From: a bacterium | GTDB taxonomy: Bacteria; SZUA-79; Acidulodesulfobacterales; Acidulodesulfobacteraceae | Assembly (NCBI GenBank): GCA_021809845.1 | Contig: JAJZJW010000012.1 | Coordinates: 23,192 to 67,225, forward strand | DNA length: 44,034 nt | Direction of reading: 5' to 3' | Part shown: one piece after another, positions 34,569 through 44,034 of the stretch | How positions within the stretch are numbered: the first letter of the stretch is position 1 | Layout: every line of letters starts with the position of its first letter | Translations under genes and position numbers: made by a program | Notes under the pieces: generated by a model | The model's database searches: none | The model's input: only the letters and a program-made list of their open reading frames with translations | What the model was told of the DNA's origin: nothing

Positions 34569-34597
34569 ATTATAATGACTTTATAGTCATAAGTCAA
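34569..34597 (-). promoter_or_regulatory. Promoter of the tetR-efflux operon with an operator in the spacer
   Basis: On the minus strand TTGACT (34597-34592) and TATAAT (34574-34569) are spaced by exactly 17 bp. The spacer contains the 16-bp inverted repeat ATGACTTTATAGTCAT (34575-34590) with 6-bp arms and a 4-bp centre. A repressor bound there would block RNA polymerase directly, the classic arrangement for TetR autoregulation. Confidence 0.8.
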
Positions 34598-34653
34598 CAA
34601 AATAAAACTAACCAATTATATATAAAGGTTTTTTACATATATAATCAGTTATA

Positions 34654-35220
34654 TTAATTTTTGCAAAACTGCATAAGCGGCTGTTTTATTTTTTTAATTA
34701 AAAATGAAAAAGCAAGGAGCGCAATAATCAGATACAATATGCCAAAAATTGTATGAACGGGGGGATAAGATTGGATATTTGCCGCATATGCAATAATGTT
34801 TAACAGGATTAATATTGGAAATGACCACAATAAAATCCATCCTTCATAAAAATGGAAACAGTGCGCTTCTTTTCCGTATAATCCGCCTAAGCCTGCCAGT
34901 ACAAATCCAATTGAAATTATGATTAGAATATCTTTAAATAAATAATTAAAATTTATAAAATAAAAAGAAATCGCACCAAGGAGCATTCCTGTTATAATAC
35001 ATGAAAGAATAAAAATCTTAACTTCTTTTTTCCACACAAGAAGGAATATTCCTGAAAGCAGCGTCCCTGCTTCAAATATTGAAAGCCCAAGTAATGTATA
35101 ATCGGAACTGCTATAAAAATAGGCTGCAACAAATATGAAAATTCCTACAAATCCTACCCCATAGCCTATTCTATAAGTTATATCGTAAGACTTAGGGTAA
35201 TAAACATCTTCTTGGCTCAT
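34654..35220 (-). CDS. Integral membrane protein, DUF2301-like
   Basis: The 188-residue protein has about six hydrophobic helices and a central hydrophilic motif GKEAHCFHFYEGW. That motif resembles the KEAxCF signature I associate with DUF2301 membrane proteins of cyanobacteria and gammaproteobacteria. It has no signal peptide and no enzymatic motif. Function is unknown in the family. It stands alone: the efflux promoter lies after it and the M16 peptidase gene ends 88 bp before it. The domain label is tentative; the membrane topology is clear. Confidence 0.65.
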   Translation of the reverse strand: MSQEDVYYPKSYDITYRIGYGVGFVGIFIFVAAYFYSSSDYTLLGLSIFEAGTLLSGIFLLVWKKEVKIFILSCIITGMLLGAISFYFINFNYLFKDILIIISIGFVLAGLGGLYGKEAHCFHFYEGWILLWSFPILILLNIIAYAANIQSYPPVHTIFGILYLIIALLAFSFLIKKIKQPLMQFCKN

Positions 35221-35308
35221 AATAGTGTAAGTATAAGTATAATTATAATATATATAAAATATAAAATAAATTCCTTGTTTTTATAATATTTTATAATAAT
35301 GGAATTAA

Positions 35309-36607
35309 CTAGCTATCTTCTTTACCGAGAACAGTTATCAGCACATTGTTTTTATTAGAAAATATTTTATTAGTCAGAGCAAATATCAAGTCATCATTCA
35401 CCGATTCTATTTTTTTTAATATCTGGTTTTTTGAAATATATTTTTTATAATAGATTTCATTTAACGCATTCCGTGTCATTAAATTGTTGGACGATTCCAG
35501 CCCAAGCAAAAAACTGTCTGCTACGTGTCTTTTTGCATTTAATATGTCATCTGCACTAATCTTTTTTTCAGACAATTCATAAATAATATTTAAAATAACG
35601 TCTTTTGCCGTTTTAAATTTGTCTTGCGCAACCCCCGCATATATCGATATGTAACCGTCTGTCCTGTGAAAAACGCTGTTGGAATATATAGAATACGCAA
35701 GTCCTTTTTTTTCTCTCACTTCTTGAAATAAACGGGAACTGACGGAACCGCCGAGAACGGTATTTAAAATTTCCATGACATAATATTCTTTGTCAGTTTT
35801 CTTGATGCCGTCAAATCCAAGTATAAAATGAATCTGTTCTAAATCTTTACTATGAAAAAATTCGCCGTAATTTTTAGATATTTTTTTATTTTCGCTATTT
35901 AAGATGCCTGGAGCATCATTTTTTTTATTATTTTTTAGACAGCTATTATTAAATTCATTTTGATTATTTTCTTTATAAAACTTTTTTATAAACGAATCTA
36001 TAGAGGCTACCACTTTATTATGGTCTATATTTCCGGCAACAGATATCACAAGGTTTTGAGGAACATAATACTCGTTAAAATATTTAATAATCTTATCCCT
36101 GTCAAAACTCTGTACCGTTTCCGCATTTCCAAGTATAGGATTGCCGTAAAAAGAATTACCGTAAAAATCTTCATGAAAAAGGTCATGGACATAATCGTAA
36201 GGATCATCTTGCGCACCCATAATTTCTTGAAGCACGACAGATTTTTCTTTTTCAATTTCGCTCGCCGAAAACAACGAATTAAACATTATATCTGTCAGCA
36301 AATCAATGGCTCTTTCATAGTTTTTTGCCAAGACTTTCGTGTAAAAACAGGTTAATTCATTTCCGGTAAAGGCATTTAATGCTCCCCCCATAATATCAAT
36401 TTCTTTATCAATATCTAAGTATGAACGTTTTTTTGTTCCTTTAAAAAGCATATGCTCTATAAAATGCGATATACCATTAATATCGGAAGGTTCATTTGAA
36501 CTGCCTGTTTTCACCCAAAAACCTATAGAAATAGAATCAAAATAAGATTTTCCCTCAGTTATAACAGTTGCGCCTGATTCTAAAATATCTTTATAAACCT
36601 GTTTCAT
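35309..36607 (-). CDS. M16-family zinc metallopeptidase
   Basis: The 432-residue protein has the inverted zinc motif H48-F-I-E51-H52 (GISHFIEHMLFKGT) with the distal Glu ligand at E128 in VVLQEIMGAQDDP. The second half carries the family's GGSVSSRLFQEVREKKGLAYSIYS. This is the usual companion of pnp in deltaproteobacterial and Gram-positive genomes (processing-protease or YmxG-like). It starts 17 nt after the pnp stop. An Asn/Lys-rich linker near residues 215-245 separates the two half-domains. Its relation to PqqF, also M16, made me consider a role in the RiPP cassette, but the pnp operon context makes that unlikely. Confidence 0.92.
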   Translation of the reverse strand: MKQVYKDILESGATVITEGKSYFDSISIGFWVKTGSSNEPSDINGISHFIEHMLFKGTKKRSYLDIDKEIDIMGGALNAFTGNELTCFYTKVLAKNYERAIDLLTDIMFNSLFSASEIEKEKSVVLQEIMGAQDDPYDYVHDLFHEDFYGNSFYGNPILGNAETVQSFDRDKIIKYFNEYYVPQNLVISVAGNIDHNKVVASIDSFIKKFYKENNQNEFNNSCLKNNKKNDAPGILNSENKKISKNYGEFFHSKDLEQIHFILGFDGIKKTDKEYYVMEILNTVLGGSVSSRLFQEVREKKGLAYSIYSNSVFHRTDGYISIYAGVAQDKFKTAKDVILNIIYELSEKKISADDILNAKRHVADSFLLGLESSNNLMTRNALNEIYYKKYISKNQILKKIESVNDDLIFALTNKIFSNKNNVLITVLGKEDS

Positions 36608-36624
36608 ATTTTTACACCTAATTG

Positions 36625-38706
36625 TTATAAAGCCGCCTTTATAGAGAGTTTAATTTTACCTGCTTTATCAACGTCTATAACCTTAACTTTAACTTCATCC
36701 CCTTCTTTTAAAAAATCGGATACATTTTCAACTCTTTTTTCGTCAAGTTGGGATATATGGACAAGCCCGTCCGTTCCAGGAAATATTTCGACAAAAGCAC
36801 CAAAATCCATTATTTTTCTGACTTTTCCATAATAAATCTTCCCTATTTCGGCTTCCTGCGTAATGTCGTTTATCATTGCGACAGCAATATCTAAAGAATT
36901 TCTATCAGATGAATATATGTTAACTTTTCCGGTATCGTCTATATCTATTTTCGCTCCGCTTTTTTCAATTATTCCCTTAATAACCTTGCCTCCCTGTCCA
37001 ATAATTTCTCTGACTTTTTCCGGTTTAACATTAATTGTTATAATTTGAGGTGCATTAGAAGCAAGTTCTTTTTTAGGTTTGTCAATTGTTTTAAGCATAA
37101 TATCAAGAATGGTAATGCGACCTTCTTTTGCTTGGGCTAAAGCCTTACGTAATATATCATCTGTAACGCCGGCAATTTTTATATCCATTTGAAGAGCCGT
37201 AACGCCATCTCTTGTTCCTGCAACTTTAAAATCCATATCTCCGAGGTGGTCTTCGTCGCCTAAAATATCTGTTAATATTGCAACCTTTTCATTTTCTTTT
37301 ATAAGTCCCATGGCAATACCGGCTATAGGGGATTTAATAGGCACTCCTGCATCCATCAGTGATAAAGTAGCCCCGCAAATTGTTGCCTGAGACGAAGAAC
37401 CGTTTGATTCAAGAATTTCAGAAACAATTCTTATCGTATAAGGAAACTCATCTTTAGAAGGAACAACATACCTTAACGCCTTTTCGCCCAGGGAACCGTG
37501 CCCTATTTCACGTCTGCCGGGACCTCTTAACGGTGCAACTTCACCGACAGAAAATGGAGGAAAATTATAATGTATCATAAATCTTTTAGACGATTCTTTT
37601 TCAGGGGCATCCACAATTTGTTCGTCAAATTTTGTCCCCAATGTTGTTACTACTAAAGCCTGAGTCTCTCCCCGAGTGAAAACCGCGGAACCGTGAGCCA
37701 TTGGAATCTCGCCTATGGAACATGTTATCGGTCTGATATCTTTTAAACCCCTGCCGTCTATTCTTTTGCCTTCGTCTAAAATTAAATTTCTTAATATATC
37801 TTTCTGAATATCTTCAAATACTGTATATATAATATTTTCATTATCCGGATAAATTTCGCTGAATAATGTTTTAGTTTTTTCTCTAAGTGTCGATACAGCC
37901 TCGTTCCTTTCCTGTTTAGAAGTTATTAATATACATTTTTTTAATTCATCATATACATTTTCTCTGATTTTTTCTATAATTTCTTTAGGCTTATTCGGTA
38001 GGGGAATTTCTATTTTCTTTATATCCAATTTATCGATAATAGATTTTTGAAATGCTGTCAATTCTTTAATTTTATTATGACCAAAATTTATTGCCGAAAG
38101 AAGCACTTCTTCGTCTAATTCATCAAAACTGCCCTCCACCATCGTTATTGCATCGCTAGAACCTGCTATTACCAAATGCGTATCGCTTTTTTCAATTTCC
38201 TGATATGTCGGATTAATAATGAACTCTCCATTTATCCTTCCTACCCTTACACCGGCTGTAGGACCATTAAAAGGAATCTCAGAGGATATAAGCGAAAATG
38301 AAACACCAAGCATAGCTGCCATGTCTGGGTCGTTTTCTTCATCCATCGATACAACGGTTGCAATGACCTGTGTATCTAAAAAATAATTTTCAGGGAAAAG
38401 CGGTCTTATAGGACGGTCTAAAAATCTTGAAGTAAGAACTTCTTTTTCTGTAGCCCTTCCTTCTCTTTTAAAAAAACCTCCCGGTATTCTGCCTGCAGAA
38501 TAAAATTTCTCGACATAATTTACTGTCAGAGGCATAAAATCTATACCTTCTTTAATATTTTTATTTACACATGTAGTAACAAGCACTTTCGTCTTTCCGA
38601 TAGTGACTAATGCACTGCCGCTAGCCTGCTTGGCTAATCTTCCTGCTTCAATAGTAATTTTTTTTCCGTCTAAATCGAAGCTTTCAACAATATAATTATT
38701 TATCAT
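36625..38706 (-). CDS. pnp: Polyribonucleotide nucleotidyltransferase
   Basis: PNPase degrades RNA 3'-5' by phosphorolysis and can add tails. The 693-residue protein has both RNase PH domains (ALVTIGKTKVLVTTC and SAVFTRGETQALVVTTLG), the catalytic-region GDEDHLGDMDFKVAGTRDG, a KH domain (VREIIGQGGKVIKGII) and a C-terminal S1 domain (GKVRKIMDFGAFVEIFPGTDGLVHISQL). Length matches E. coli (711). It follows rpsO after 90 bp and is coupled to the M16 gene. The rpsO-pnp spacer has a weak TTTTTATTGC/GCAATATAAAAA pairing that might be an RNase III or regulatory site. Confidence 0.97.
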   Translation of the reverse strand: MINNYIVESFDLDGKKITIEAGRLAKQASGSALVTIGKTKVLVTTCVNKNIKEGIDFMPLTVNYVEKFYSAGRIPGGFFKREGRATEKEVLTSRFLDRPIRPLFPENYFLDTQVIATVVSMDEENDPDMAAMLGVSFSLISSEIPFNGPTAGVRVGRINGEFIINPTYQEIEKSDTHLVIAGSSDAITMVEGSFDELDEEVLLSAINFGHNKIKELTAFQKSIIDKLDIKKIEIPLPNKPKEIIEKIRENVYDELKKCILITSKQERNEAVSTLREKTKTLFSEIYPDNENIIYTVFEDIQKDILRNLILDEGKRIDGRGLKDIRPITCSIGEIPMAHGSAVFTRGETQALVVTTLGTKFDEQIVDAPEKESSKRFMIHYNFPPFSVGEVAPLRGPGRREIGHGSLGEKALRYVVPSKDEFPYTIRIVSEILESNGSSSQATICGATLSLMDAGVPIKSPIAGIAMGLIKENEKVAILTDILGDEDHLGDMDFKVAGTRDGVTALQMDIKIAGVTDDILRKALAQAKEGRITILDIMLKTIDKPKKELASNAPQIITINVKPEKVREIIGQGGKVIKGIIEKSGAKIDIDDTGKVNIYSSDRNSLDIAVAMINDITQEAEIGKIYYGKVRKIMDFGAFVEIFPGTDGLVHISQLDEKRVENVSDFLKEGDEVKVKVIDVDKAGKIKLSIKAAL

Positions 38707-38796
38707 CGTAATATTTAATCCTCATCTCTTTTATTTTTATTGCCAAATATAAAAACATATCAGCAATATAAAAATAATAGTTAAATTAATTTAAAA

Positions 38797-39066
38797 TCAT
38801 TTTCTAAGCTCAAGAGATTCTATTAAAGATTTATATCTGGCTTCATCCTTTCCTTTAATATAATCAAGAAGATGCCTTCTTCTTGCAACCATTTTCAAGA
38901 GTCCTCTTCTTGAGTGATGGTCTTTAGCAAACTTTTTAAAATGCTCAGATAATAAATTGATGCGGTAAGTTAATAATGCAACCTGTACCTCCACAGAGCC
39001 GGAATCGGAATCGTGCTGTTTAAATTTTCCGATTATTGACTGTTTTTCTTCTTTTGATATAGCCAT
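38797..39066 (-). CDS. rpsO: 30S ribosomal protein S15 (uS15)
   Basis: This 89-residue protein is a full-length S15. The family signature [37 protein letters not shown]-type block spans about residues 28-65, and it ends with [12 protein letters not shown]. It binds 16S rRNA in the central domain. The ATG at 39066 follows GGAGGAG with 8 nt between, one of the strongest ribosome-binding sites here, as expected for a ribosomal protein. A 161-bp gap separates it from truB. Confidence 0.98.
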   Translation of the reverse strand: MAISKEEKQSIIGKFKQHDSDSGSVEVQVALLTYRINLLSEHFKKFAKDHHSRRGLLKMVARRRHLLDYIKGKDEARYKSLIESLELRK

Positions 39067-39227
39067 TTAAAAAACTCCTCCAAAAAATAGTTTAATATTA
39101 TATGTTAATTTTTTTCAATAAATAAAATTTTTAATATGTAAAAGCCGATATGTAATGACAACATTAAACAAAATTACAAATATAAAATCGCAAGCAGATT
39201 TAATTTAAAAAAACAAAAAAATGAGAA

Positions 39228-39956
39228 TTAATGAATTAAATCGATATTAATCAAATTGCTTACAATAAAATCTTTGCCTTTTTCAAGGTCTTTAAAAGAT
39301 ATTGCGTCGGAAATATCATAGCCGCCCGCATTCGTCCTTCTAAGAGAAATAAGACTAATCGGTAAATTAAAGCTATCTAGAATATCTTGCGCAAAAGCTC
39401 TGATATATGTGCCTTTAGAAACCTTGCAGCTAAAACTAATAAACGAGCCTTCTATGGATTTGATTTTAAATTCATATATATGAACCGTCGTTGTCTTATT
39501 AATAATTTGAGCGGGCAATTCATCGCTTCTATTCTTTCTTGCATATTTATAAAAGGCTATGCCTTTATATTTTTTAGCACTGTATAAGGGAGCTTTTTGA
39601 ATAATATCTCCTTTTAGATTTTGCAGATAGTTTGAAATTTTAACAACATCGTCAACGGAAATTTCTTTTTCTATAATTAATTTACCGGATGCATCGAGCG
39701 TATCTGTAAATTTTCCGCATTCAAAAGTTCCTTCGTACGACTTAGGCATATCAAGAAACTTGTCTTGCAATTTTGTAGCATTATTTATTAAAACCGGCAA
39801 AACTCCTGTGGCAAACGGGTCAATAGTACCTGCATGACCTACTTTTTTGCAATTTAATGTTTTTTTTATAAAACTATCTATCCCGAAAGATGTAATATCT
39901 GCCGGTTTATCTATTATCAAAAGTCCAGATTTAGAGAACTTCTCTACAGTATTCAT
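39228..39956 (-). CDS. truB: tRNA pseudouridine-55 synthase
   Basis: TruB makes pseudouridine 55 in the T-arm of tRNAs. The 242-residue protein has catalytic D46 in GHAGTIDPFATGVLPVL. Further TruB blocks are GLLIIDKPADITSF at the N-terminus, YEGTFECGKFTDTLDASG, APLYSAKKYKG and CKVSKGTYIRAFAQDI. It lacks a C-terminal PUA-like extension and is shorter than the E. coli enzyme (314). Its first 26 bp overlap the end of nrnA in another frame, and no later Met would preserve the N-terminal motif, so the overlap is genuine. Confidence 0.95.
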   Translation of the reverse strand: MNTVEKFSKSGLLIIDKPADITSFGIDSFIKKTLNCKKVGHAGTIDPFATGVLPVLINNATKLQDKFLDMPKSYEGTFECGKFTDTLDASGKLIIEKEISVDDVVKISNYLQNLKGDIIQKAPLYSAKKYKGIAFYKYARKNRSDELPAQIINKTTTVHIYEFKIKSIEGSFISFSCKVSKGTYIRAFAQDILDSFNLPISLISLRRTNAGGYDISDAISFKDLEKGKDFIVSNLINIDLIH

Positions 39957-41013
39957 ATATATCCTTTTTAAGATTATTTAAATCTCCGCTTGCTTTACAT
40001 CCGGCCGCAAATTTATGACCTCCGCCGCCATATTTTTCTGCAACCTTAGAAACATCCGCATAGCTTTTTGCTCTAAAACTCAGTCTATATTCATTAAAAG
40101 AAACTTCTTTAAAGAAAATAGCAATTTCAACACCGTTAATAGACCTTGGATAATTGACGAAGTTTTCAAATAAAGCCATACCTTTCTGCTGGTTTTCATT
40201 GTCTTGAAATATTTCATTGAGCATTTGTTTAGAACCGAGCATAGAAGCAATTTTTCCGTCCTGAACCAATTCCAGCGTAGCTAAACTTTTCGATAACAGT
40301 TTATATTGTTCCTGCGGTTTTGTTTCATATATTTCTTCGGCAATTTTAGCCGGAGCAATATCGTATTGATTTAAAACAGAGGCAATATAAAAAGCGTTTT
40401 TTGTAGCAGAAGCATACCTGAATGAGCCGGTATCTGTTAATATTGAAGTATAAAGACATATTGCTATATCTTTATTTATTTTAGACAGTACTTTTTGTCT
40501 TTCTTCGGCTTTACATGGTAATTCTTCGCCGATTTTATATTCTATTTTGTTTTCTTTAGCACCGTAAGATGCAAAAAGGTAAAACAATACCTCCCCTGTA
40601 GAACTGGCATCCGGAATGACAAAATTAGCATGCCCAAAATTATTATTCGTAAAATGGTGGTCAATGTTAATTATTCTGTTAATCGTCAACATATTTTCAT
40701 AAACGTCGCCGACTCTTTGAATTTCACCGCAATCTGCTACAATTAGCAAATCTATAGGCTCAGCCGGAAGTTTCTGAGAAAATTCTTTTGCCCATGGCAA
40801 AAATCTTAGATTTAAAGGTATTGGGTCTTTGTCGTAAAGATATATTTCTTTATCTAAAGATTTTAAAAAAATTCCTATAGCTATAGCAGAACTTATAGCA
40901 TCGCCTTCGGGATTTTCATGGGTTACAACAAGTATTTTTTTAGATGTCTCTATTAAATGAAATATTTCATTTGCACTGTCTGATAAACTTTCGGCATTGT
41001 TTAACCTATGCAT
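39931..41013 (-). CDS. nrnA: DHH-family phosphoesterase (NrnA-type nanoRNase)
   Basis: The 360-residue protein has the DHH superfamily motifs: THENPEGDAISSA (motif I), ADCGE (motif II), NIDHHFTN (motif III) and the late LTDTGSFRYAS (motif IV). A C-terminal DHHA1 domain ends in KYGGGGHKFAAGCKAS. NrnA-type enzymes degrade 2-5-nt RNAs and pAp. It replaces Orn in many bacteria. Here it lies between rbfA and truB, the common position in deltaproteobacteria and Firmicutes. An insertion near residues 165-185 (EYKIGEELPCKAEERQKVL) makes it slightly long. Confidence 0.93.
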   Translation of the reverse strand: MHRLNNAESLSDSANEIFHLIETSKKILVVTHENPEGDAISSAIAIGIFLKSLDKEIYLYDKDPIPLNLRFLPWAKEFSQKLPAEPIDLLIVADCGEIQRVGDVYENMLTINRIINIDHHFTNNNFGHANFVIPDASSTGEVLFYLFASYGAKENKIEYKIGEELPCKAEERQKVLSKINKDIAICLYTSILTDTGSFRYASATKNAFYIASVLNQYDIAPAKIAEEIYETKPQEQYKLLSKSLATLELVQDGKIASMLGSKQMLNEIFQDNENQQKGMALFENFVNYPRSINGVEIAIFFKEVSFNEYRLSFRAKSYADVSKVAEKYGGGGHKFAAGCKASGDLNNLKKDIYEYCREVL

Positions 41014-41067
41014 TTATATTTTTTTGTCCTTTTATTATAATAAATAATTATTATATAGAAAATTATA

Positions 41068-41475
41068 TTACAAATTATCGTCAATTATTTTCTTGTTATC
41101 GTTTATTATTTTAAGAATCCTCGACGATTGTTCAATGCCCGGATCATATTCAAAACTTAAATCCGGTATTAACCTTAGCAAAACTTTAGAAAAAACTTCT
41201 TTTTTTATAAAATGTTTTGAACTTTTAAATCCGTTCATTACTTTTTTAACTTCCCTTTCTATATATTCAGAATATGTATTGTCCTTAGTATCGTAAAGAC
41301 TTCCGTTTTTTATGGCAATGACACTAAAAAAAATTTTACAGTACCTCAGGTCTTTCGATATCTCAGCCCTTAAAATTGTAACATTTTTAAGCCTGTCGTC
41401 GTTAATTTTATATTCTAATACTAATGAAACTTCGCGGGCAATTAATTCTGCAACCCTTTTATTTCTTTCTATCAT
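41068..41475 (-). CDS. rbfA: Ribosome-binding factor A
   Basis: RbfA assists maturation of the 30S subunit. The 135-residue protein has the family's N-terminal RNKRVAELIAREVSLVLEY, the central VTILRAEISKDLRYCKIFFSV and the C-terminal LLRLIPDLSFEYDPGIEQS. Its ATG overlaps the infB stop by 4 bp, so translation is coupled to IF2. The gap to nrnA is 54 bp. Confidence 0.95.
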   Translation of the reverse strand: MIERNKRVAELIAREVSLVLEYKINDDRLKNVTILRAEISKDLRYCKIFFSVIAIKNGSLYDTKDNTYSEYIEREVKKVMNGFKSSKHFIKKEVFSKVLLRLIPDLSFEYDPGIEQSSRILKIINDNKKIIDDNL

Positions 41476-43961
41476 AATGTTTGTTTTATATATTCAATTT
41501 CATAAATTTCTATAACATCATTAATTTTAATATCATTAAAATTTTCAAGAGATATACCGCATTCAAAATTTGACTGCACCTCTTTAACATCATCTTTAAA
41601 TCTCTTTAAAGAATCTATATGTCCGCTGTATATTATCACATTATCTCTCAAGAGCCTCGCTCCTGCAGCTCTTTTAACAACCCCCGATGTAACCATACAT
41701 CCGGCAACAGCGCCTATCTTTGGAACATTAAATACACTTCTTACCTCCGCTTTTCCGACTACAATCTCTTTTTCTATCGGTGCAAGAAGACCTTCCATTG
41801 CATCTTTGATATCTTTTACTGCGTCATAAATGATATTGTAATACCTTATCTCTATATTTTCAGTTTCGCTCAGAGTAAGAGCTTTAGGCTCAGGACGTAC
41901 ATTGAAAGCTATAACGATAGAACCTGTTGCTTTTGCAAGCATAATATCAGATTCTGTAATAGCGGAAGCGCCGCTATGAATTATTACAACCTTAACTTTA
42001 TCTGTAGAAAGCTTATTAAAAGATTGAATAAGGGCTTCCATGGAACCATACACATCACTTTTAACAATTAATTTAAGTTCTTTTACATCGCCTGCTTTTA
42101 TTTTAGAATATAGATTTTCAAGGGTCATTTTACTTGACGTTCTATACTCGCTTTCTCTTCGTTTCAGCTGTCTTTCCATGCTTATTTTTTTAGCTTCTTT
42201 TTCGTCTTTTAAAACTATAAAATTGTCGCCGGCTGAAGGAACGCCTTCTAATCCGAATATTTCCACAGGGGTAGAAGGACCTGCTTTCTCTAATTTGTTA
42301 CCATTATAGTCCATCATTGCTCTTACTTTGACAAAATATAAACCGCATACCGCACTGTCATTAATATGTAATGTGCCGCTCTGAACAAGTATAGTTGCAA
42401 CAGGACCCCTTCCTTTATCAAGAGATGCCTCTATTACAGTTCCTCTTGCCGGTTTATCAGGATTAGCTTTTAGCTCTAATATTTCCGCCTGAAGTATAAT
42501 AAGTTCAAGAAGTTCTTTTAATCCTTGTCCTGTTTTTGCCGATACTAACGAAAACAAAGTAGAACCGCCTAATTCTTCAGATACTAAACCGTATTCCATT
42601 AAACTGTTTTTAATTTTTTCCGGATTAGCTCCGGTTTTATCTATTTTATTTATTGCTACTATTATAGGAACATTAGCTGCTTTAGCATGGTTAATAGCTT
42701 CGATAGTCTGAGGCATAACGCCGTCGTCAGCGGCTACCACAAGAATTACAATATCAGTGATACCTGCTCCTCTAGCCCTCATTTCAGTAAAAGCTTCATG
42801 CCCCGGGGTATCAAGAAAAACAACCATTGAGCCGTCCACTTTTACGTTATACGCGCCGATATGCTGAGTAATACCGCCTGCTTCATTGGTCGTAACATTT
42901 GTTTTTCGTATAGCATCCAACAAAGAGGTTTTTCCATGGTCAACATGACCCATAACTGTTACTACTGGAGCTCTCGGAACTAAAGACTCTTTAGTATCAG
43001 GAGCTTCCTCAAGCGCTACAACTTCATCAAAACTGACATTTTCAACCGTATATCCATATTCAGAAGTTATAAGCGATGCTGCATCGATATCTATAATCTG
43101 ATTAATCGTAGCTATAATATCGACATCCAAAAGCTTTTTAATAACTTCGGAGGCTTTAACGCCTATTGCCTGAGAAAGTTCGTTAACGGTTATTCCGTTG
43201 CTTATTTTAACTACTTTTTTTGATTGTTTTTTTTCTGTTATTAACGTTTGATTATATTCATGTTGTTTATTAAAATCTTTATATGCCTTAAATCTTTTTC
43301 TGGGTTTTCTTGGTGCTACATATTCTTTTTCTTCAATAAGGTCTATTATTTTTTCATTTTTTTTAGGTTTAACTACATTTTGTTTTTTTACGGCATTTTT
43401 TTTTAGTGATTTATTTTCCGGTGTATTTAATTCTGCAATATCCTTCAAACTATTTGCTGAACCCTTGAGCGCATTTAACGGCAAAACAGCCGGCTTTTCA
43501 ATTTTTAAATTCGCATTTAACGCTGAATGAGCTTTAGTTTCCTTTTGCAAATTTTCAGCGCTTTCAGTATTTCCGAATTTGTTATTTTTGGGATTAAAGC
43601 CTGCTGAGACGCTTTGCTCTCCTTCTGCCTGCCTGCTTAAAGCACCTGCTTCTTCAAATTTATTTAACTTGTTTTGAACAAATTCATGATTATTTGAATC
43701 GTAAGGAGGTTCTTCTTTGCTTTTAATGTTATCAGGAGAAACTCCTGACTTAGATTCGGAAGGTAACGATTCTGCCAACACAGTAGATGCTGAGTTTTCA
43801 ATGCTTGCATCTTTGTTACCATTTTTTTTATAATTATCATCGCTGACCGGTTCGATTTTGCTCAGTCTTCTCCTGATGACACCTCTAGAAACCCTTCTTT
43901 CTTCAGTCTTTAAGGAATCTTGAACATTACTTTCATTTATTACTTCGTTATTATCTGCCAT
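41472..43961 (-). CDS. infB: Translation initiation factor IF-2
   Basis: IF-2 is the GTPase that brings fMet-tRNA to the 30S subunit. The 829-residue protein has a polar, low-complexity N-terminal region (about 1-245) and the IF2N domain ([23 protein letters not shown]). The G domain has G1 GHVDHGKT at 338-345, G3 DTPGHEAF, G4 NKID and the G5-like SAK, and the C-terminal beta-barrel and tRNA-binding domains follow. The ATG at 43961 lies 3 nt after the stop of a preceding gene. It heads the infB-rbfA-nrnA-truB string shown here. Confidence 0.98.
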   Translation of the reverse strand: MADNNEVINESNVQDSLKTEERRVSRGVIRRRLSKIEPVSDDNYKKNGNKDASIENSASTVLAESLPSESKSGVSPDNIKSKEEPPYDSNNHEFVQNKLNKFEEAGALSRQAEGEQSVSAGFNPKNNKFGNTESAENLQKETKAHSALNANLKIEKPAVLPLNALKGSANSLKDIAELNTPENKSLKKNAVKKQNVVKPKKNEKIIDLIEEKEYVAPRKPRKRFKAYKDFNKQHEYNQTLITEKKQSKKVVKISNGITVNELSQAIGVKASEVIKKLLDVDIIATINQIIDIDAASLITSEYGYTVENVSFDEVVALEEAPDTKESLVPRAPVVTVMGHVDHGKTSLLDAIRKTNVTTNEAGGITQHIGAYNVKVDGSMVVFLDTPGHEAFTEMRARGAGITDIVILVVAADDGVMPQTIEAINHAKAANVPIIVAINKIDKTGANPEKIKNSLMEYGLVSEELGGSTLFSLVSAKTGQGLKELLELIILQAEILELKANPDKPARGTVIEASLDKGRGPVATILVQSGTLHINDSAVCGLYFVKVRAMMDYNGNKLEKAGPSTPVEIFGLEGVPSAGDNFIVLKDEKEAKKISMERQLKRRESEYRTSSKMTLENLYSKIKAGDVKELKLIVKSDVYGSMEALIQSFNKLSTDKVKVVIIHSGASAITESDIMLAKATGSIVIAFNVRPEPKALTLSETENIEIRYYNIIYDAVKDIKDAMEGLLAPIEKEIVVGKAEVRSVFNVPKIGAVAGCMVTSGVVKRAAGARLLRDNVIIYSGHIDSLKRFKDDVKEVQSNFECGISLENFNDIKINDVIEIYEIEYIKQTL

Positions 43962-43964
43962 AGT

Positions 43965-44034
43965 TTAGTTAATTTCCCTGTTTATCCGTTCTTTAAGTTC
44001 TAAATCTGATTGCAGACGATTAAGTAAATCCTGA
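43965..44034 (-). CDS. C-terminal fragment of the gene upstream of infB
   Basis: Only the last 22 codons and the TAA (43965-43967) of this frame are inside the window. The frame is open from the right edge and ends NRLQSDLELKERINREIN, a charged helix. It stops 3 nt before the infB ATG, as expected for a nusA/ylxR-type neighbour, but the fragment is too short to identify. Confidence 0.6.
   Translation of the reverse strand, partial: QDLLNRLQSDLELKERINREIN

Noticed and set aside
35309-36607. M16 peptidase as the PqqF-like protease of the RiPP cassette
   Set aside because: It is coupled to pnp by 17 nt and sits over 20 kb away; this is the common housekeeping pnp-M16 arrangement.

Overview
The window is a very AT-rich stretch of bacterial chromosome from a Gram-negative organism. 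It encodes a Pal-type outer-membrane lipoprotein and an RND efflux pump. The order infB-rbfA-nrnA-truB-rpsO-pnp-M16 peptidase, together with selA and a MetH that lacks its reactivation domain, fits an anaerobic or microaerophilic lineage of the former Deltaproteobacteria (Desulfobacterota-like). That placement is inferred from gene content; no marker phylogeny could be run. Most genes lie on the minus strand. No rRNA, tRNA or CRISPR array was seen.

Region 1 (1-9548, minus strand): an HNH nuclease with a duplicated 3' end, selA, recO, a four-helix SMR/EamA-like protein, a MurT-type Mur ligase with an Asn-rich insertion, a truncated-architecture metH and murI. Region 2 (9549-14206): queF, a glyoxalase-like protein and gatD, the glutaminase partner of MurT. 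Facing gatD is a small minus-strand cassette: a radical SAM/SPASM enzyme, a PqqD-like carrier (RRE), and a 34-codon ORF behind a near-perfect Shine-Dalgarno. I read this cassette as a RiPP (ribosomally made, modified peptide) locus; it is the most promising new system here. Region 3 (14207-22732): pal, bioC, bioF, the decayed C-terminus of a tnpB transposon nuclease, an RfbC-like epimerase, a cbpA/cbpM co-chaperone pair, bioB, ruvX and mltG.

Region 4 (22733-26080, plus strand): a molybdate/tungstate ABC importer behind a recognisable sigma-70 promoter. Region 5 (26147-34653, minus strand): tetR, an RND adaptor, an RND pump, a DHA2 exporter and xseA, apparently driven by one promoter whose 17-bp spacer is almost exactly a palindromic operator. 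Region 6 (34654-44034, minus strand): a DUF2301-like membrane protein and the translation/RNA-decay cluster from M16 peptidase to infB, with the last codons of another gene at the right edge.

Two themes tie the window together. First, several genes concern D-glutamate and the cell wall: MurI makes D-Glu, MurT/GatD would amidate it in lipid II, MltG cuts glycan strands and Pal anchors the outer membrane. MurT/GatD is best known from Gram-positives, so finding it beside pal is unusual. Second, non-coding DNA is rich in short tandem arrays (12-81 bp units), and three genes have their 3' ends partly copied just downstream of the stop codon. This suggests active replication slippage.
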